DNA from: Evansella vedderi
Lineage (GTDB): Bacteria > Bacillota > Bacilli > Bacillales > Salisediminibacteriaceae
Reading direction: 5' to 3'
DNA length: 64,000 bases
NCBI RefSeq assembly: GCF_030813435.1
Contig: NZ_JAUSUG010000010.1
Location: 62,001-126,000 of the forward strand
The notes beneath the pieces are model-generated. The model did no database searches and had not been told where the DNA came from. It saw nothing but the letters and a program-made list of their open reading frames with translations. Shown one piece after another: positions 47,910-57,215 of the stretch. Each line of letters begins with the position of its first letter. The first letter of the stretch is position 1. Both the position numbers and the translations under genes were made by a program.

Positions 47910-48674
47910 TTATTCTTCAGCACCTTTTTGTTTATCATAAAATTGATCCCTAAAAATACGACGTTTATCTTTCTGTTTCCATATTTCCGGATAAGCAAGA
48001 CCATCCATTACATGGCCAATTTCAAGGGCAACTTTATTTTGCTCCCTTGCTAGCCTGGAACTTAGAATCAAACCAGGTACACCAGCACCTACTAACGCAA
48101 TATCCCAACTACCTTTAGACTGGTTGAGTTCGGAAAATACAGGCTCGATATCCTCCCAACTTTCTAAATTATACGTATTACTCACAATCAATCTCCTTTT
48201 CTTCAATCGTTTTGCTGCATTAATGGCTTCCCTTCCTACTAATACTACTTTGTTTTTCTTGATTAATTCGTGAAAATATCCTCGCTTATATAAATCATCA
48301 TTAATAAAGGCATTGGTGATATAAGGTGGTTTAATATGATGCTCTTTTAAATAATCTCTGCACTTATTATATGTCCCCTTTCCTTCTGTTCGGAGCCCTA
48401 CAATATCTGCAGTAACTAATGCAGTATGCATATCCTTCATAAGTGCTGCTGGGGGAGGGTACGGGATGCCCATAAAAGGAAATATCTTTTTTGCCCTTGC
48501 ACCACGCCACCTTTCGTGCCAACGATTGGCTAAAAATGTGACAGGTACATCCCCAAGCCGAATAAGGGAAAGGGGATGGTTGTTCTCTATTGCATGGTCG
48601 ATTATTTCCATAACCTTTTCTGGCCAAATACCTTTTCTTTGATATATCGCTTCCAACCTTTCAAATCGGTTCAT
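47910..48674 (-). CDS. GT-D type glycosyltransferase-like protein
   Basis: 254 residues from ATG 48674, overlapping the preceding gene by 4 bp. LSLIRLGDVPVTFLANR matches the start of the GT-D (DUF1792) fold, whose usual motif is (S/A)(L/I)xRxGDGE; here Gly-Glu is replaced by Val-Pro, which may affect catalysis. ALVTADIVGLRTEG and VVLVGREA then DIALVGAGVPGLILSSRLA fit the same fold (the last piece is a nucleotide-binding strand). GT-D enzymes add glucose in serine-rich glycoproteins. Operon with genes on both sides. Confidence 0.65.
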   Translation of the reverse strand: MNRFERLEAIYQRKGIWPEKVMEIIDHAIENNHPLSLIRLGDVPVTFLANRWHERWRGARAKKIFPFMGIPYPPPAALMKDMHTALVTADIVGLRTEGKGTYNKCRDYLKEHHIKPPYITNAFINDDLYKRGYFHELIKKNKVVLVGREAINAAKRLKKRRLIVSNTYNLESWEDIEPVFSELNQSKGSWDIALVGAGVPGLILSSRLAREQNKVALEIGHVMDGLAYPEIWKQKDKRRIFRDQFYDKQKGAEE

Positions 48675-49636
48675 CGTTCCTCCTCCCTTGTTATGTTAAA
48701 TAAAGTAGTTAACCAGTCATTTATTGTCTTCTCCACAGTCCAGGATTTGAGAATATTCTCCCTTGCTCCAATACCTAACTCCTTTAATTGTTGGCGGTTA
48801 GATAATAGAAATGTTATTTTTTCTATGAACTCCTTTGGATTATCGCTATTTAAAATTAATGATTGCGCTTCGGGAGAAGCTGCTGTCTTTACATACCCAA
48901 CGTTTGTGGAAAGGACTGGGATTCCGCACGAATAAGCTTCCATGGCTGGTGCGGGTCCTCCTTCATTTGCGGAAGTAACAAGAAGTAAATCAAAGCTATT
49001 ATACAGTACAGGCATTTCTTCTATTGATCTCATATTTTCCTTCGTTGATTCTATAAACGCAACAGCTGGGTTATCCTTAAACGCCTCCACAATAGGTTGA
49101 TAAAGTGTTTCGTAATTTTTGCCAATTCGTCGTTTATTACCTACCCAACCGATGACAAACGGTTCTTCGTGTGGGGGCTTCTTATCTTCCATTGGCTTAA
49201 AATGATCGCTATCAACAAAATGTCGAATATATTCTGTTTGCGGGGCATACTTTCTTAAAATCTCTGTAAGGTTAGGGCTTATTGCTCCTAATCTATCAAT
49301 TTTTTTTAACGTTTGACGAATAAATGGGTAGTTAGGTTTTATACGTTCCTCCCATTCTTTGAATGTATGAATGTTTGTTGTAAAGTAATTAAAACCACCT
49401 ACTTGTGAAGAATCTATTCGCACTTTTTTCTTTAGTAAATGAGCTGCAGTGCCTATGCTTAACGTTGAAATGACATCATATTCCCGGTTAATTGCTTCGG
49501 CACCCTCTTCTTTAATAAGCTGCTTCATTTTCTTTTCCGCTATAATCTCTAATTGAGGGTGATATTTTTGTATAATCCGGGCTTTATATCCTAATATCCA
49601 CCAATCCACATCATAAATGAGAAGGTGTTTCCCCAT
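48671..49636 (-). CDS. Glycosyltransferase, GT4 family
   Basis: 321 residues from ATG 49636, overlapping the preceding gene by 26 bp. The N-terminal domain is short (MGKHLLIYDVDWWILG...). The donor domain has IGWVGNKRRIGKNYE and LLLVTSANEGGPAPAMEAYSCGIPVLST; in this the two Glu of the E-x7-E motif (NEGGPAPAME) are clear. Close packing with its neighbours indicates one operon from 53648 down to 45765. Confidence 0.87.
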   Translation of the reverse strand: MGKHLLIYDVDWWILGYKARIIQKYHPQLEIIAEKKMKQLIKEEGAEAINREYDVISTLSIGTAAHLLKKKVRIDSSQVGGFNYFTTNIHTFKEWEERIKPNYPFIRQTLKKIDRLGAISPNLTEILRKYAPQTEYIRHFVDSDHFKPMEDKKPPHEEPFVIGWVGNKRRIGKNYETLYQPIVEAFKDNPAVAFIESTKENMRSIEEMPVLYNSFDLLLVTSANEGGPAPAMEAYSCGIPVLSTNVGYVKTAASPEAQSLILNSDNPKEFIEKITFLLSNRQQLKELGIGARENILKSWTVEKTINDWLTTLFNITREEER

Positions 49637-51548
49637 ACAGTTTCACCCATTCCTTTTCCCTTAGGTTATCCCCTATTTTACTTTCCTTACCTACAAATCT
49701 AGAAATACAGTTTACAAACTCTTTCACACGAATAGCCGTTGAGTGATTCTCCCTTACCATTTCATACCCTCTTTTCGCAATTTCAAGACGTATGTCTTCA
49801 TGCTTCAAATAATATTTAGCCTTTTCAAAATAATTATCCTCATTAATTGCAACGAAGGTTTCTTTATCTACAAATCCTAAGTCAGCTAATTCCTGCGATG
49901 CTGATCCCAGTACTAATGTATTACATGCGGCTACCTCATAATATTTCGCAATAGGGTATTTATAGATAGAGTCGTCTGTTAGGAATATCTTGGCCCTGTT
50001 TATTTCACGTGCATAATTTTCCCCGATCAAAGCCTTTGCTTTTTCTTCCTCTGTGAAATATCGATAACCTGGATGCTTATGCCTTACAAAACCTTTTACT
50101 CCTTTCATTTCTTGAGCCATTTTTGCTCGGAACGGGTAGGTTTTCTTGCTTATTACTCCCATTAGTAAATAATCGATCCGTTTCCTTAGTCCATAATCTT
50201 TAAATATGGGAGTATAAACATGATGGGGAAGCCACACAAATTTATCCGTATACTGTGGGTGAAACCGTGAAAAAGCATCACGGTATAAACTAAAAATTAA
50301 ATCTATCTTATTTTTTTCTACGAAACTTCTAAAAAACTCGTGGTTCCCATGTAAATCTGTATATAAAAATCCTTTTGGAATATTTACACGATCTAACCCA
50401 AGTAGTGGTTTAGTCTTTTTCAAGTCATCCATATAGATAAAATCCGGTGTAAAATTTAACTTGCTAAGGATATCTTCCATTTCTCCACCCTTAGTAATAA
50501 ACTCTACATGGACATCATCTAATTTTGCTATTTCCCTTTTAAAATACTCACGGTTCTCTTTTACATAATTTTTCTGATCAACCGTACAATACAATATTTT
50601 CAATTTATCGTTAAGATCGGTCTTAGCAACCTCTCGATGTAATCTATCTTCCGTTGCTTCTACTGTCAGCTTTCCTACTCTTTCTGTCTCTTTTTCTTTC
50701 TCTTTTTCATGTGTTTCCTCTTGTATTGTTTCTTCTGACTTTTCCGTTTCCTCTTTAATTCTTTCTAATCGTTCTATTTTCAAATAACCATTTTTATTTT
50801 TTGTAAATACTGGTGTGTATTCATTCCCCCACTTGTATAAATAATGGGAAATGACTTTTTTTCTCATTACATTTCTTATCTCAATGGATTTCCTTCCTGA
50901 AAGTTGGTTTTGGTGGATCATACAATTGTATAGTAGTTTATCAATCCAAAAAACTGGGTATTTTTCTACTATTTTCAAACACATAAGACGATCTTCCATC
51001 ATTCGGCCTTCCACAATATTATTCGTCTCCCATCCACCCACTGCACGAACTGCCTCGGTTCTGTAACATCTGGGCGTAACCATATAGGTTAAATACTGCA
51101 GAAAATCGTATTTATCCGTGAACTGTCGGTGACGGATAAATTTTATTTTCTTTAACCTCCCATTAAGCTTTCTGTATAAGTTACTGTTTCCATAAAACAA
51201 AGCCGTGTTTCCATCGGCTTGTTGTATCGCATCGACTAATTCTTGTAATGTGTTACTCTCAAACCAATCGTCGGAATCTAGCTGTACGAAGTATGGTGTA
51301 TCAATAAAACGAAGGGCCGTGTTTAATGCACTGGATATACCTTTGTTTTCATTACACTTAATGAGACGAATTCTCTTATCATGTAAGAAGGGGTTTATAA
51401 TATTCACTGTTCGGTCCGTTGATCCATCATCAATTATTAAAAGTTTCCAATTTTCATATGTCTGGTTTATAACACTTCGAATGGCCTTATAAATTGTTTT
51501 TTCCCGGTTATAGACAGGCATTACAACCGTCATCGTTAGTGAAGTCAT
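49611..51548 (-). CDS. Two-domain glycosyltransferase: GT2 plus CgeB-like GT-B
   Basis: 645 residues from ATG 51548 (GGGGGGAT upstream). Residues 1-270 are GT2 with TVVMPVYNREKTIYKAI, IIDDGSTDRT and QLDSDDWFE holding the DxD. A highly acidic/basic linker (about 255-295, rich in Glu, Lys and Thr) follows. Residues about 300-640 form a CgeB-type GT-B domain: LHGNHEFF, FVWLPHHVYTPIFKDYG, and YPIAKYYEVAACNTLVLGS. CgeB is a spore-crust glycosylation protein in B. subtilis. Two active domains could add alternating sugars. Confidence 0.85.
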   Translation of the reverse strand: MTSLTMTVVMPVYNREKTIYKAIRSVINQTYENWKLLIIDDGSTDRTVNIINPFLHDKRIRLIKCNENKGISSALNTALRFIDTPYFVQLDSDDWFESNTLQELVDAIQQADGNTALFYGNSNLYRKLNGRLKKIKFIRHRQFTDKYDFLQYLTYMVTPRCYRTEAVRAVGGWETNNIVEGRMMEDRLMCLKIVEKYPVFWIDKLLYNCMIHQNQLSGRKSIEIRNVMRKKVISHYLYKWGNEYTPVFTKNKNGYLKIERLERIKEETEKSEETIQEETHEKEKEKETERVGKLTVEATEDRLHREVAKTDLNDKLKILYCTVDQKNYVKENREYFKREIAKLDDVHVEFITKGGEMEDILSKLNFTPDFIYMDDLKKTKPLLGLDRVNIPKGFLYTDLHGNHEFFRSFVEKNKIDLIFSLYRDAFSRFHPQYTDKFVWLPHHVYTPIFKDYGLRKRIDYLLMGVISKKTYPFRAKMAQEMKGVKGFVRHKHPGYRYFTEEEKAKALIGENYAREINRAKIFLTDDSIYKYPIAKYYEVAACNTLVLGSASQELADLGFVDKETFVAINEDNYFEKAKYYLKHEDIRLEIAKRGYEMVRENHSTAIRVKEFVNCISRFVGKESKIGDNLREKEWVKLYGETPSHL

Positions 51549-51591
51549 TTTATCCCCCCTAAGACACTTCTGGAAAAATAATCAGTTCCTT

Positions 51592-52932
51592 TCATTTATT
51601 CGTCCCCCATAACCTAAAAATGTTTTGATTTTGATGATGAATATGTTTAAAAGCATTTTTAGTATCTACAACTATCCTTGAATGTTTGGCTATCATTTCG
51701 TAATCATACCAATCATGATTTGTCACTAGTAAGACACAATCATATTTATTTAGTTCTTCATAATTTAACGCTATGGATTGTACTTCCATGCCATTTTTAT
51801 CTTTGAAGCTTTGAACATAAGGATCGTTATAGGTAATATGTGCCCCTTTCACTTTTAGTGATTCATAGATTTCTAGACTTGGTGATTCACGTAAATCCCC
51901 TAAGTTCGCCTTGTAGGACACCCCTAATAACAGTATCTTAGATCCATTTATTGCCATCCCATGGGTATTTAGTATATCGCCTACTTTATTAACCACATGT
52001 TTTGGCATAGATTTATTAATATCTTGTGCAAGTTCTATATATTTACAATTAAAATTAATGCCTTTCCCTTTCCAAGCGAGATACATAGGATCTAGCGGAA
52101 TACAGTGACCACCAACTCCCGGTCCTGGATAAAATGGCATAAACCCAAAAGGTTTCGTACTAGCTGCCTCAATCGTTTCCCATATATCCAAACCTAATCT
52201 ATCGCACAACATGGCCACTTCATTAATAAAGCCAATATTGATACTGCGGAAGGTATTTTCCAGTAACTTCGACATCTCTGCTACTTTAGGAGAAGATACT
52301 GGAACTAGTGTATCAACTGCTCCTTCGTATAAACACATTGCCAATTGGCTGCATAATTTCGTTGTTCCACCTATCACTTTTGGAGTGTTTTTCGTATTGT
52401 AGTTTGTATTACCGGGGTCCACACGTTCAGGTGAAAAACAAAGAAAGTAATCTTCCCCTACGACATACCCTTGTTTTTCCAGCTGCTTTTCAATTAATTC
52501 TTCTGTCGTCCCTGGGTAAGTTGTGCTTTCTAAAATGATTAATAACTCTTTATGCATATACTTTCTTATTTTATCTACAACTGATTCAATGTAAGAAACA
52601 TCGGGGTATTGGTATTTGGTTAAAGGAGTGGGAACACAGATGCTAATCGTATCTAATTTGTTAATGGTGGAAAAATCATTTGTAGGGATAAGCCTTTTAT
52701 TATTTACTGCGGTGCGAACATCCTCATCTGCTACCCCCGTTATATTAGAGTTACCTTCCTGTAAATGTTTGAGTTTTTCTTCATTAACATCAATTCCAAA
52801 CACGGTATATCCCTTTTTGGTTAATTCCACCGCTAACGGTAAACCTACATATCCAAGACCAATGACACCAACGTTCGCCGTTTTTTCCGTTAATTTTACT
52901 TTTAAGTGATTATAACAATCGTTCCCCTTCAT
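51592..52932 (-). CDS. Nucleotide-sugar 6-dehydrogenase (WbpA/UDP-HexNAc dehydrogenase family)
   Basis: 446 residues from ATG 52932. VGVIGLGYVGLPLAVEL is the NAD site, LESTTYPGTTEE, SPERVDPGNT and GPGVGGHCIPLDP (catalytic Cys) are all present. It is a paralogue of 33090-34376 but diverged, with an extended N-terminus of about 18 residues. It would supply a UDP-uronate for the second glycan block. The exact substrate (UDP-Glc, GlcNAc or ManNAc) is not decided by the motifs. Confidence 0.88.
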   Translation of the reverse strand: MKGNDCYNHLKVKLTEKTANVGVIGLGYVGLPLAVELTKKGYTVFGIDVNEEKLKHLQEGNSNITGVADEDVRTAVNNKRLIPTNDFSTINKLDTISICVPTPLTKYQYPDVSYIESVVDKIRKYMHKELLIILESTTYPGTTEELIEKQLEKQGYVVGEDYFLCFSPERVDPGNTNYNTKNTPKVIGGTTKLCSQLAMCLYEGAVDTLVPVSSPKVAEMSKLLENTFRSINIGFINEVAMLCDRLGLDIWETIEAASTKPFGFMPFYPGPGVGGHCIPLDPMYLAWKGKGINFNCKYIELAQDINKSMPKHVVNKVGDILNTHGMAINGSKILLLGVSYKANLGDLRESPSLEIYESLKVKGAHITYNDPYVQSFKDKNGMEVQSIALNYEELNKYDCVLLVTNHDWYDYEMIAKHSRIVVDTKNAFKHIHHQNQNIFRLWGTNK

Positions 52933-52967
52933 ACATAACCCTACTTTCAGCCTTTAACTTCTTCTCT

Positions 52968-53648
52968 CTATTCCACGAGGGATCTGAAATTATCCGTATA
53001 GTCTATAAGTCTTCCATTTCTATAGAAATTTTTTTCTTCGCTTTTCCACGTATGATGATTAGGATCCGCCTTCCTTATGCACACATAATTGGCTTTGCTG
53101 GAAGCATAAATTTTAATGTTTTTTTCTTTGCATTTTTTTAAGAACATTCTATCTCCGCCCATGTTCTTTGGAGGGAACTTAAGTTTACGGAAAACCTCTT
53201 TCTTCAAGCCTAATGTAGCCCCAAAAACGTAATTAACAAACGTATTTTCATTACCTTCATGACGAAGAAGAAGTGCTTTTTGACTTTCTAAATAGCAATA
53301 GCTTGTAGTTTTACCTACTATATCTGCATTGCTATTATAGAAACAGTTAATTTGTTCTTTTATATAAAAAGGAGAGTAATAGTCGTCATCATCCAATTTA
53401 AATACATAAGGATAAGAAGATTTTTCAATCCCATAATTAAAGCATTCCCATAAAGGAGTATTTTCTGGTAATTGATAAATGGTTACATTTTCATATTCGT
53501 TTCCTTTTGCTTGCCATCTATCTATGGACATATTATCTTTGTTCAAGACAACGATAAGTTCTTTTTCAGGATAATTTTGTCGTTCGTAGTTTTCGAACAC
53601 ATCATTCATATGATTATCCCTAATTGTACAAGTAATGATGGAAACCAT
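52968..53648 (-). CDS. Glycosyltransferase, GT2 family
   Basis: 226 residues from ATG 53648 (TAGGAGAGG upstream). VSIITCTIRDNHMNDVFENY opens the GT-A fold and YVFKLDDDDYYSP holds the metal-binding aspartates. It resembles short GT2 enzymes of spore glycan clusters. It is the first gene of the operon that runs to 45765, with a possible sporulation promoter upstream. Confidence 0.85.
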   Translation of the reverse strand: MVSIITCTIRDNHMNDVFENYERQNYPEKELIVVLNKDNMSIDRWQAKGNEYENVTIYQLPENTPLWECFNYGIEKSSYPYVFKLDDDDYYSPFYIKEQINCFYNSNADIVGKTTSYCYLESQKALLLRHEGNENTFVNYVFGATLGLKKEVFRKLKFPPKNMGGDRMFLKKCKEKNIKIYASSKANYVCIRKADPNHHTWKSEEKNFYRNGRLIDYTDNFRSLVE

Positions 53649-53691
53649 TTTATACCTCTCCTACATATAATTTAATAAGGATATTCTCCAT

Positions 53692-53718
53692 ATTCTTATG
53701 CATTTTCCCTATAATGGT
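53692..53718 (-). promoter_or_regulatory. Possible sigma-K promoter of the 53.6-45.8 kb operon
   Basis: On the minus strand AC (53718-53717), 16 nt, CATAAGAAT (53700-53692). The CATA and spacing fit, but the final TA is AT. Confidence 0.35.
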
Positions 53719-53826
53719 GTAGGCAAATATCCTTATCCAATAGTTTTTTACCCAATGTTTCTATTTGTATAGCAAACTAAAAGAGACCCATACTGTTATT
53801 TGCATTTCCATTTTCTAACTAAAAAA

Positions 53827-54292
53827 CTCTGTTAAACTTTGGTGTTGATTTTCGCTTCAGGATGTGGTGCAGGAGCAAACAGTAGCGAGTGGCACCCAGA
53901 TTCGTATTCTCAGGGTAGACCTCCATGGAAATGAAAATTTGCACCATGGAGTATGAAAATACAAGTTTTTATTGCAGTTTGTGTGAGCGGAAGCCCACGA
54001 GACTCCTGCGGGAACAGCGAGCCAGGTAAGACCCCACAGGGCGTAAGCCCGAGGGGGCTTGCGGTTCGCCCGCGGAAAGGGAGTGGGCTGCAGCGAATAC
54101 CAACTCAGTATTTGTATTATACGAGGGTAGACTTCTATGCAATAGTAATTTTGCACCATGAAAAATGAAAATTTTAGCCTGCATAGGAATGAGCGAAGGT
54201 CCGTGAGAAAGAGACAGCAGAAGTCGCGAGGAGGCTTGGCAGGTCACCCACGGAAAGCAAGCGGGCCGTAGCGAATGACAACATGATTGATA
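53827..54292. repeat. Dispersed Bacillaceae-type repeat, at least two units
   Basis: GC-rich non-coding DNA in an AT-rich region. 53827-53860 repeats 44494-44520. Two longer units follow (about 53985-54103 and 54186-54277). Both have GAGCGGAAG/GAGCGAAGG starts, a core like ACTCCTGCGGGAACAGC, a GCTTG-C and CCCGCGGAAAG/CCCACGGAAAG block, and end CGAAT. This pattern is common between genes in Bacillaceae. Small ORFs in it are not genes. The units look able to fold, but their function is unknown. Confidence 0.65.
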
Positions 54293-54366
54293 TTTTCACG
54301 GTAGCCTAATAAAAAAGAAAGGGAAATGTATTATAATAAATCAATGTTGAATAGGAGTTATGTGTA

Positions 54367-55146
54367 ATGAAGATTTTAACTATTCTCCTCAGCTGGAATC
54401 GTCCAGATTTACTTACCCGGACAGTAGAATCCTATTTTGAAAATACATCCTCACCTTTTGAATTCATGATTGTGGATAATGGATCCGATAAAGAGACCTT
54501 AAAAACATTGGGGGATTTATCCGGTAAATATAAGATGAATGTTTTGAAGTTAGAAAAAAACATAGGGGGATTAGCATTTAATAAAGCTTTAGGCGGTATC
54601 GAATTAAATCCGTATGATTATATTCATTTTTCAGAAAACGATATTGAATACTTACCTGCTTGGGACCAGATTCTCTTAAAAAAACTGGATATTTTTTCTG
54701 ACATAGGACAAATTTCTCCCTTTTCCCCATTCCCGCAAACATCTCAAGGAGAATTCTCTTGGGAAAAAGCAGCAACGAAAGTATCCAAAAATAAAGAAAC
54801 GATTTATATGGCAAAACACAATGTAGGAACAACTTCTATTATAAGAAGCAATTTAATTAAAGATGGTCTTCGTTGGACAAATCTAGAACGAAGCAACGGA
54901 ATTCGCTTCCCACATGATGGCCGCTTTTCCCGTCATGTCAAAAGATTAGGTTGGAAAGTAGCCTTTAATGACCGTTATGTTGTAAAAAACTGGGGGCATA
55001 CAATCGAAGAACTGCAGAGGGATTTAGATTATTATATCAAGAACCATCAGGCTAAATCATTCCATCGTTTTGAACAAAGGTTGGATGACTTTGGCTATAT
55101 TATTCAAAAGAATTCATCGGGTAATTTTACATTAAAAAAGAAGTAA
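54367..55146 (+). CDS. Glycosyltransferase, GT2 family
   Basis: 259 residues from ATG 54367 (AGGAG upstream). MKILTILLSWNRPDLLTRTV and MIVDNGSDKET form the donor site; the metal motif is HFSENDIEYLP, with Glu-Asn-Asp in place of D-x-D. The C-terminal part is basic. It stands alone on the plus strand just after the repeat, convergent to the kinase gene. Confidence 0.82.
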   Translation: MKILTILLSWNRPDLLTRTVESYFENTSSPFEFMIVDNGSDKETLKTLGDLSGKYKMNVLKLEKNIGGLAFNKALGGIELNPYDYIHFSENDIEYLPAWDQILLKKLDIFSDIGQISPFSPFPQTSQGEFSWEKAATKVSKNKETIYMAKHNVGTTSIIRSNLIKDGLRWTNLERSNGIRFPHDGRFSRHVKRLGWKVAFNDRYVVKNWGHTIEELQRDLDYYIKNHQAKSFHRFEQRLDDFGYIIQKNSSGNFTLKKK

Positions 55147-55161
55147 TGGTTTCTCGTCTAT

Positions 55162-55887
55162 TTACCCACTACTTCTAGGTGAATGAGTATATACTTGTTT
55201 CCCTGTGTATGAGGCTATTTCTCTAGTAAAATGGGGGTAACGATGACGATAGTTTCTATCGAGTCTTTCTCCTACCTTTTCGAGGGCGTAGAAATTATCC
55301 CACTCATAATCATTTGGTTTATATTTCCTCATTCCTAATCCCTTTAGCATTTTTTTCTCTTTTAAAATAGGGAGCTCTGGAAATCTGTCCATTCCAACAG
55401 AAAAGGCAAAGTCAATCAAGATAATCCGATTAAATGTTCCACTCGTATTTCTTGTAACAAAAATATTCCCTGGTCGTATGTCACGATGAACAATCTTCTC
55501 TTCAAATAATATCATACCAATTTCTAATAACTGTTTGAAAAACTCCTCCTTCTGCAGCTGACGTTTTAATGAGCGTCGATACAGATAACGAGTTAACATC
55601 TCTCCCTGAATATACTCAAAGGCAGCAAAGGAAAAAGATTCCCTTTTCCCTTCATACAAAATTTTAGGGAAATGAGGGGAATTTTTGATTAAAGGGAGCT
55701 TGAGAATATCTACCTCTCGTTCAACGGACCCGCAACACTGTTTATCTACTTTAATAAATAGTTTTTTCTTCGTCTTTCTATCTATTCCAGTATAAAATTC
55801 ATGAAAATGGCTATTTTTTTGTGGAAAAACTCTTTTCAAATCAGTCGAATTAGTTAACGTTCTTGACAAATAGTCTATTAAACTCAT
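55162..55887 (-). CDS. Protein-kinase-fold protein
   Basis: 241 residues. LFIKVDKQ holds the ATP lysine (Lys46), with Glu57 in the next helix. IVHRDIRPGNIFV gives the catalytic Asp136 and Asn141, and ILIDFAF the Mg Asp159 (DFA in place of DFG). All key residues are present, so it should bind ATP and may be active, on protein or on sugar/lipid. The start overlaps the upstream gene by 4 bp, so both are made together. A kinase within a glycan locus could phosphorylate a glycan core or regulate assembly. Confidence 0.75.
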   Translation of the reverse strand: MSLIDYLSRTLTNSTDLKRVFPQKNSHFHEFYTGIDRKTKKKLFIKVDKQCCGSVEREVDILKLPLIKNSPHFPKILYEGKRESFSFAAFEYIQGEMLTRYLYRRSLKRQLQKEEFFKQLLEIGMILFEEKIVHRDIRPGNIFVTRNTSGTFNRIILIDFAFSVGMDRFPELPILKEKKMLKGLGMRKYKPNDYEWDNFYALEKVGERLDRNYRHRYPHFTREIASYTGKQVYTHSPRSSG

Positions 55888-56954
55888 CGAAGACCATATC
55901 CTACTATCTTTCTATTAACAAATACAGTCCGGTCTTTTGGCTTTGTATAACGGTATCCCTTTTCCCTTAAATAAGACTCTAAAATTTTCATTAATACTGT
56001 AGGTGTTTTAAAATCTTCATCGTCTAAATGAAGATCTAATTTATTGGAAAGGTAAATCAATTTTTCTTTATAATCCTCTGCTATTTTACGTTTATGAACT
56101 AATGCGTGATATAGCAAACTATAAAAATAATCCGTCTCATTAGGAATATAGAACCCATTAGGGTGATAAATACGATTTTCTAATATTGACTCTTCCCATG
56201 TACTGTCATAATAATTGTCACCAACATAGCGAAAGTCAAAATAAACATCTTCGTTTGCCACTTTTACTTTGTAATGAACCCGATAGGATTTAGGAAAGAC
56301 TTTCTTACCATTTGTGATCAGAGCCATATTATTTAAGTCATTTGTTAAAAGATCAACGTCACCATGGGAGTTTACTGTATATTTATGGGGTAACCCTTCA
56401 TAATTCCTAAGTATTACATACTTTGTCGTTCTATTAAGAACCGTTAGTAAATGTTCCATGCTCCACCAACCATTTGCTCCTACAATATCCTCCTCATGCT
56501 GTTCTATCATTCCATTCCACTGAGCCTCATTCAAATAGAAATGGATATCCTTATCTAACAGCAGGGCGATATTATGTTCCGCTTCCTCCTGTGAATTCGT
56601 CCCATGAATTCGATGGCCACCACCTGTCCAATCTCGATACAATTGCTTTGCATCGAACACGTTACTGTTAACAACAGCCATACCTCTAGACGTTTTTCTT
56701 TCTTCATATTTTGGATTTACGTCTTTAACAATTACTAAATGAAAAGGACCTGATCCGCAATGCTTTTCCTTTAAGTTACGTGGAGATAAATTCATACCGT
56801 AAAACCTAGATAGATTTTGAGTAAATAAACGTCGTGTCCATTTAACTTTAATCACTTCCAGAATGGTAAACTTTTTTTCTATATCTGTTATAATCTCATC
56901 CATTTGAGGAGTACTTTTCTCCCACAAAATAAACAAATGAATTTCATGCTCCAT
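55884..56954 (-). CDS. Protein with nucleotidyltransferase-like HGDVDLL motif, function unknown
   Basis: 356 residues from ATG 56954 (AGGAGG upstream). The N-terminal half (about 1-165) contains KHCGSGPFHLVIVKD and HRIHGTNSQEEAEHNIALLL. In the second half, NSHGDVDLLTND (about 200-211) resembles the GxxxDxD motif of small nucleotidyltransferases, followed by a helical region with YSLLYHALVHK. I do not know the family. Its 4-bp overlap with the kinase-like gene shows the two work together; both may act on a phosphorylated glycan. A sigma-K-like -10 lies upstream. Confidence 0.6.
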   Translation of the reverse strand: MEHEIHLFILWEKSTPQMDEIITDIEKKFTILEVIKVKWTRRLFTQNLSRFYGMNLSPRNLKEKHCGSGPFHLVIVKDVNPKYEERKTSRGMAVVNSNVFDAKQLYRDWTGGGHRIHGTNSQEEAEHNIALLLDKDIHFYLNEAQWNGMIEQHEEDIVGANGWWSMEHLLTVLNRTTKYVILRNYEGLPHKYTVNSHGDVDLLTNDLNNMALITNGKKVFPKSYRVHYKVKVANEDVYFDFRYVGDNYYDSTWEESILENRIYHPNGFYIPNETDYFYSLLYHALVHKRKIAEDYKEKLIYLSNKLDLHLDDEDFKTPTVLMKILESYLREKGYRYTKPKDRTVFVNRKIVGYGLR

Positions 56955-56988
56955 TCATTGGACCTCCTGACAAAACATTTTGACCTTT

Positions 56989-56997
56989 TAGTATATG
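56989..56997 (-). promoter_or_regulatory. Sigma-K-like -10 element
   Basis: CATATACTA on the minus strand fits CATAnnnTA, 35 nt upstream of the ATG at 56954. The -35 position is CA, not AC. Confidence 0.4.
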
Positions 56998-57063
56998 AAT
57001 ATACAACTTTGATTTGACCTAGTAAATGAAAAAACTGTATTATAAATTGTTGTTGTTTTAAGG

Positions 57064-57118
57064 AATATAAGCTTGGATACACTACAGGCGGACGCCTTCC
57101 GTTTCTCCAAGCTTTTCA
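57064..57118. repeat. Hairpin containing a truncated repeat copy
   Basis: AAGCTTGG near 57070 pairs with CCAAGCTT near 57108, enclosing CAGGCGGACGCCTTCCG, which resembles a piece of the common Bacillaceae repeat. No gene is visible in 56998-57215. Confidence 0.35.
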
Positions 57119-57149
57119 AATAAAGAAACAAAGTTTGTAAAAACAGCTA

Positions 57150-57196
57150 TAAAAAAGAATTGGCACAATGTTTCTTCAAGAACTACATTGTGCCAA
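57150..57196 (-). terminator. Terminator of the small-gene pair
   Basis: TTGGCACAATGT (57160-57171) pairs perfectly with 57185-57196, and on the minus strand TTCTTTTTT follows. Confidence 0.75.
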
Positions 57197-57215
57197 CCCT
57201 TTTATCTGTTTTTTG

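Noticed and set aside
53857-54247. Small ORFs in the GC-rich stretch
   Set aside because: They lie in the dispersed repeat, have no ribosome sites, and their composition follows the repeat rather than codon use.
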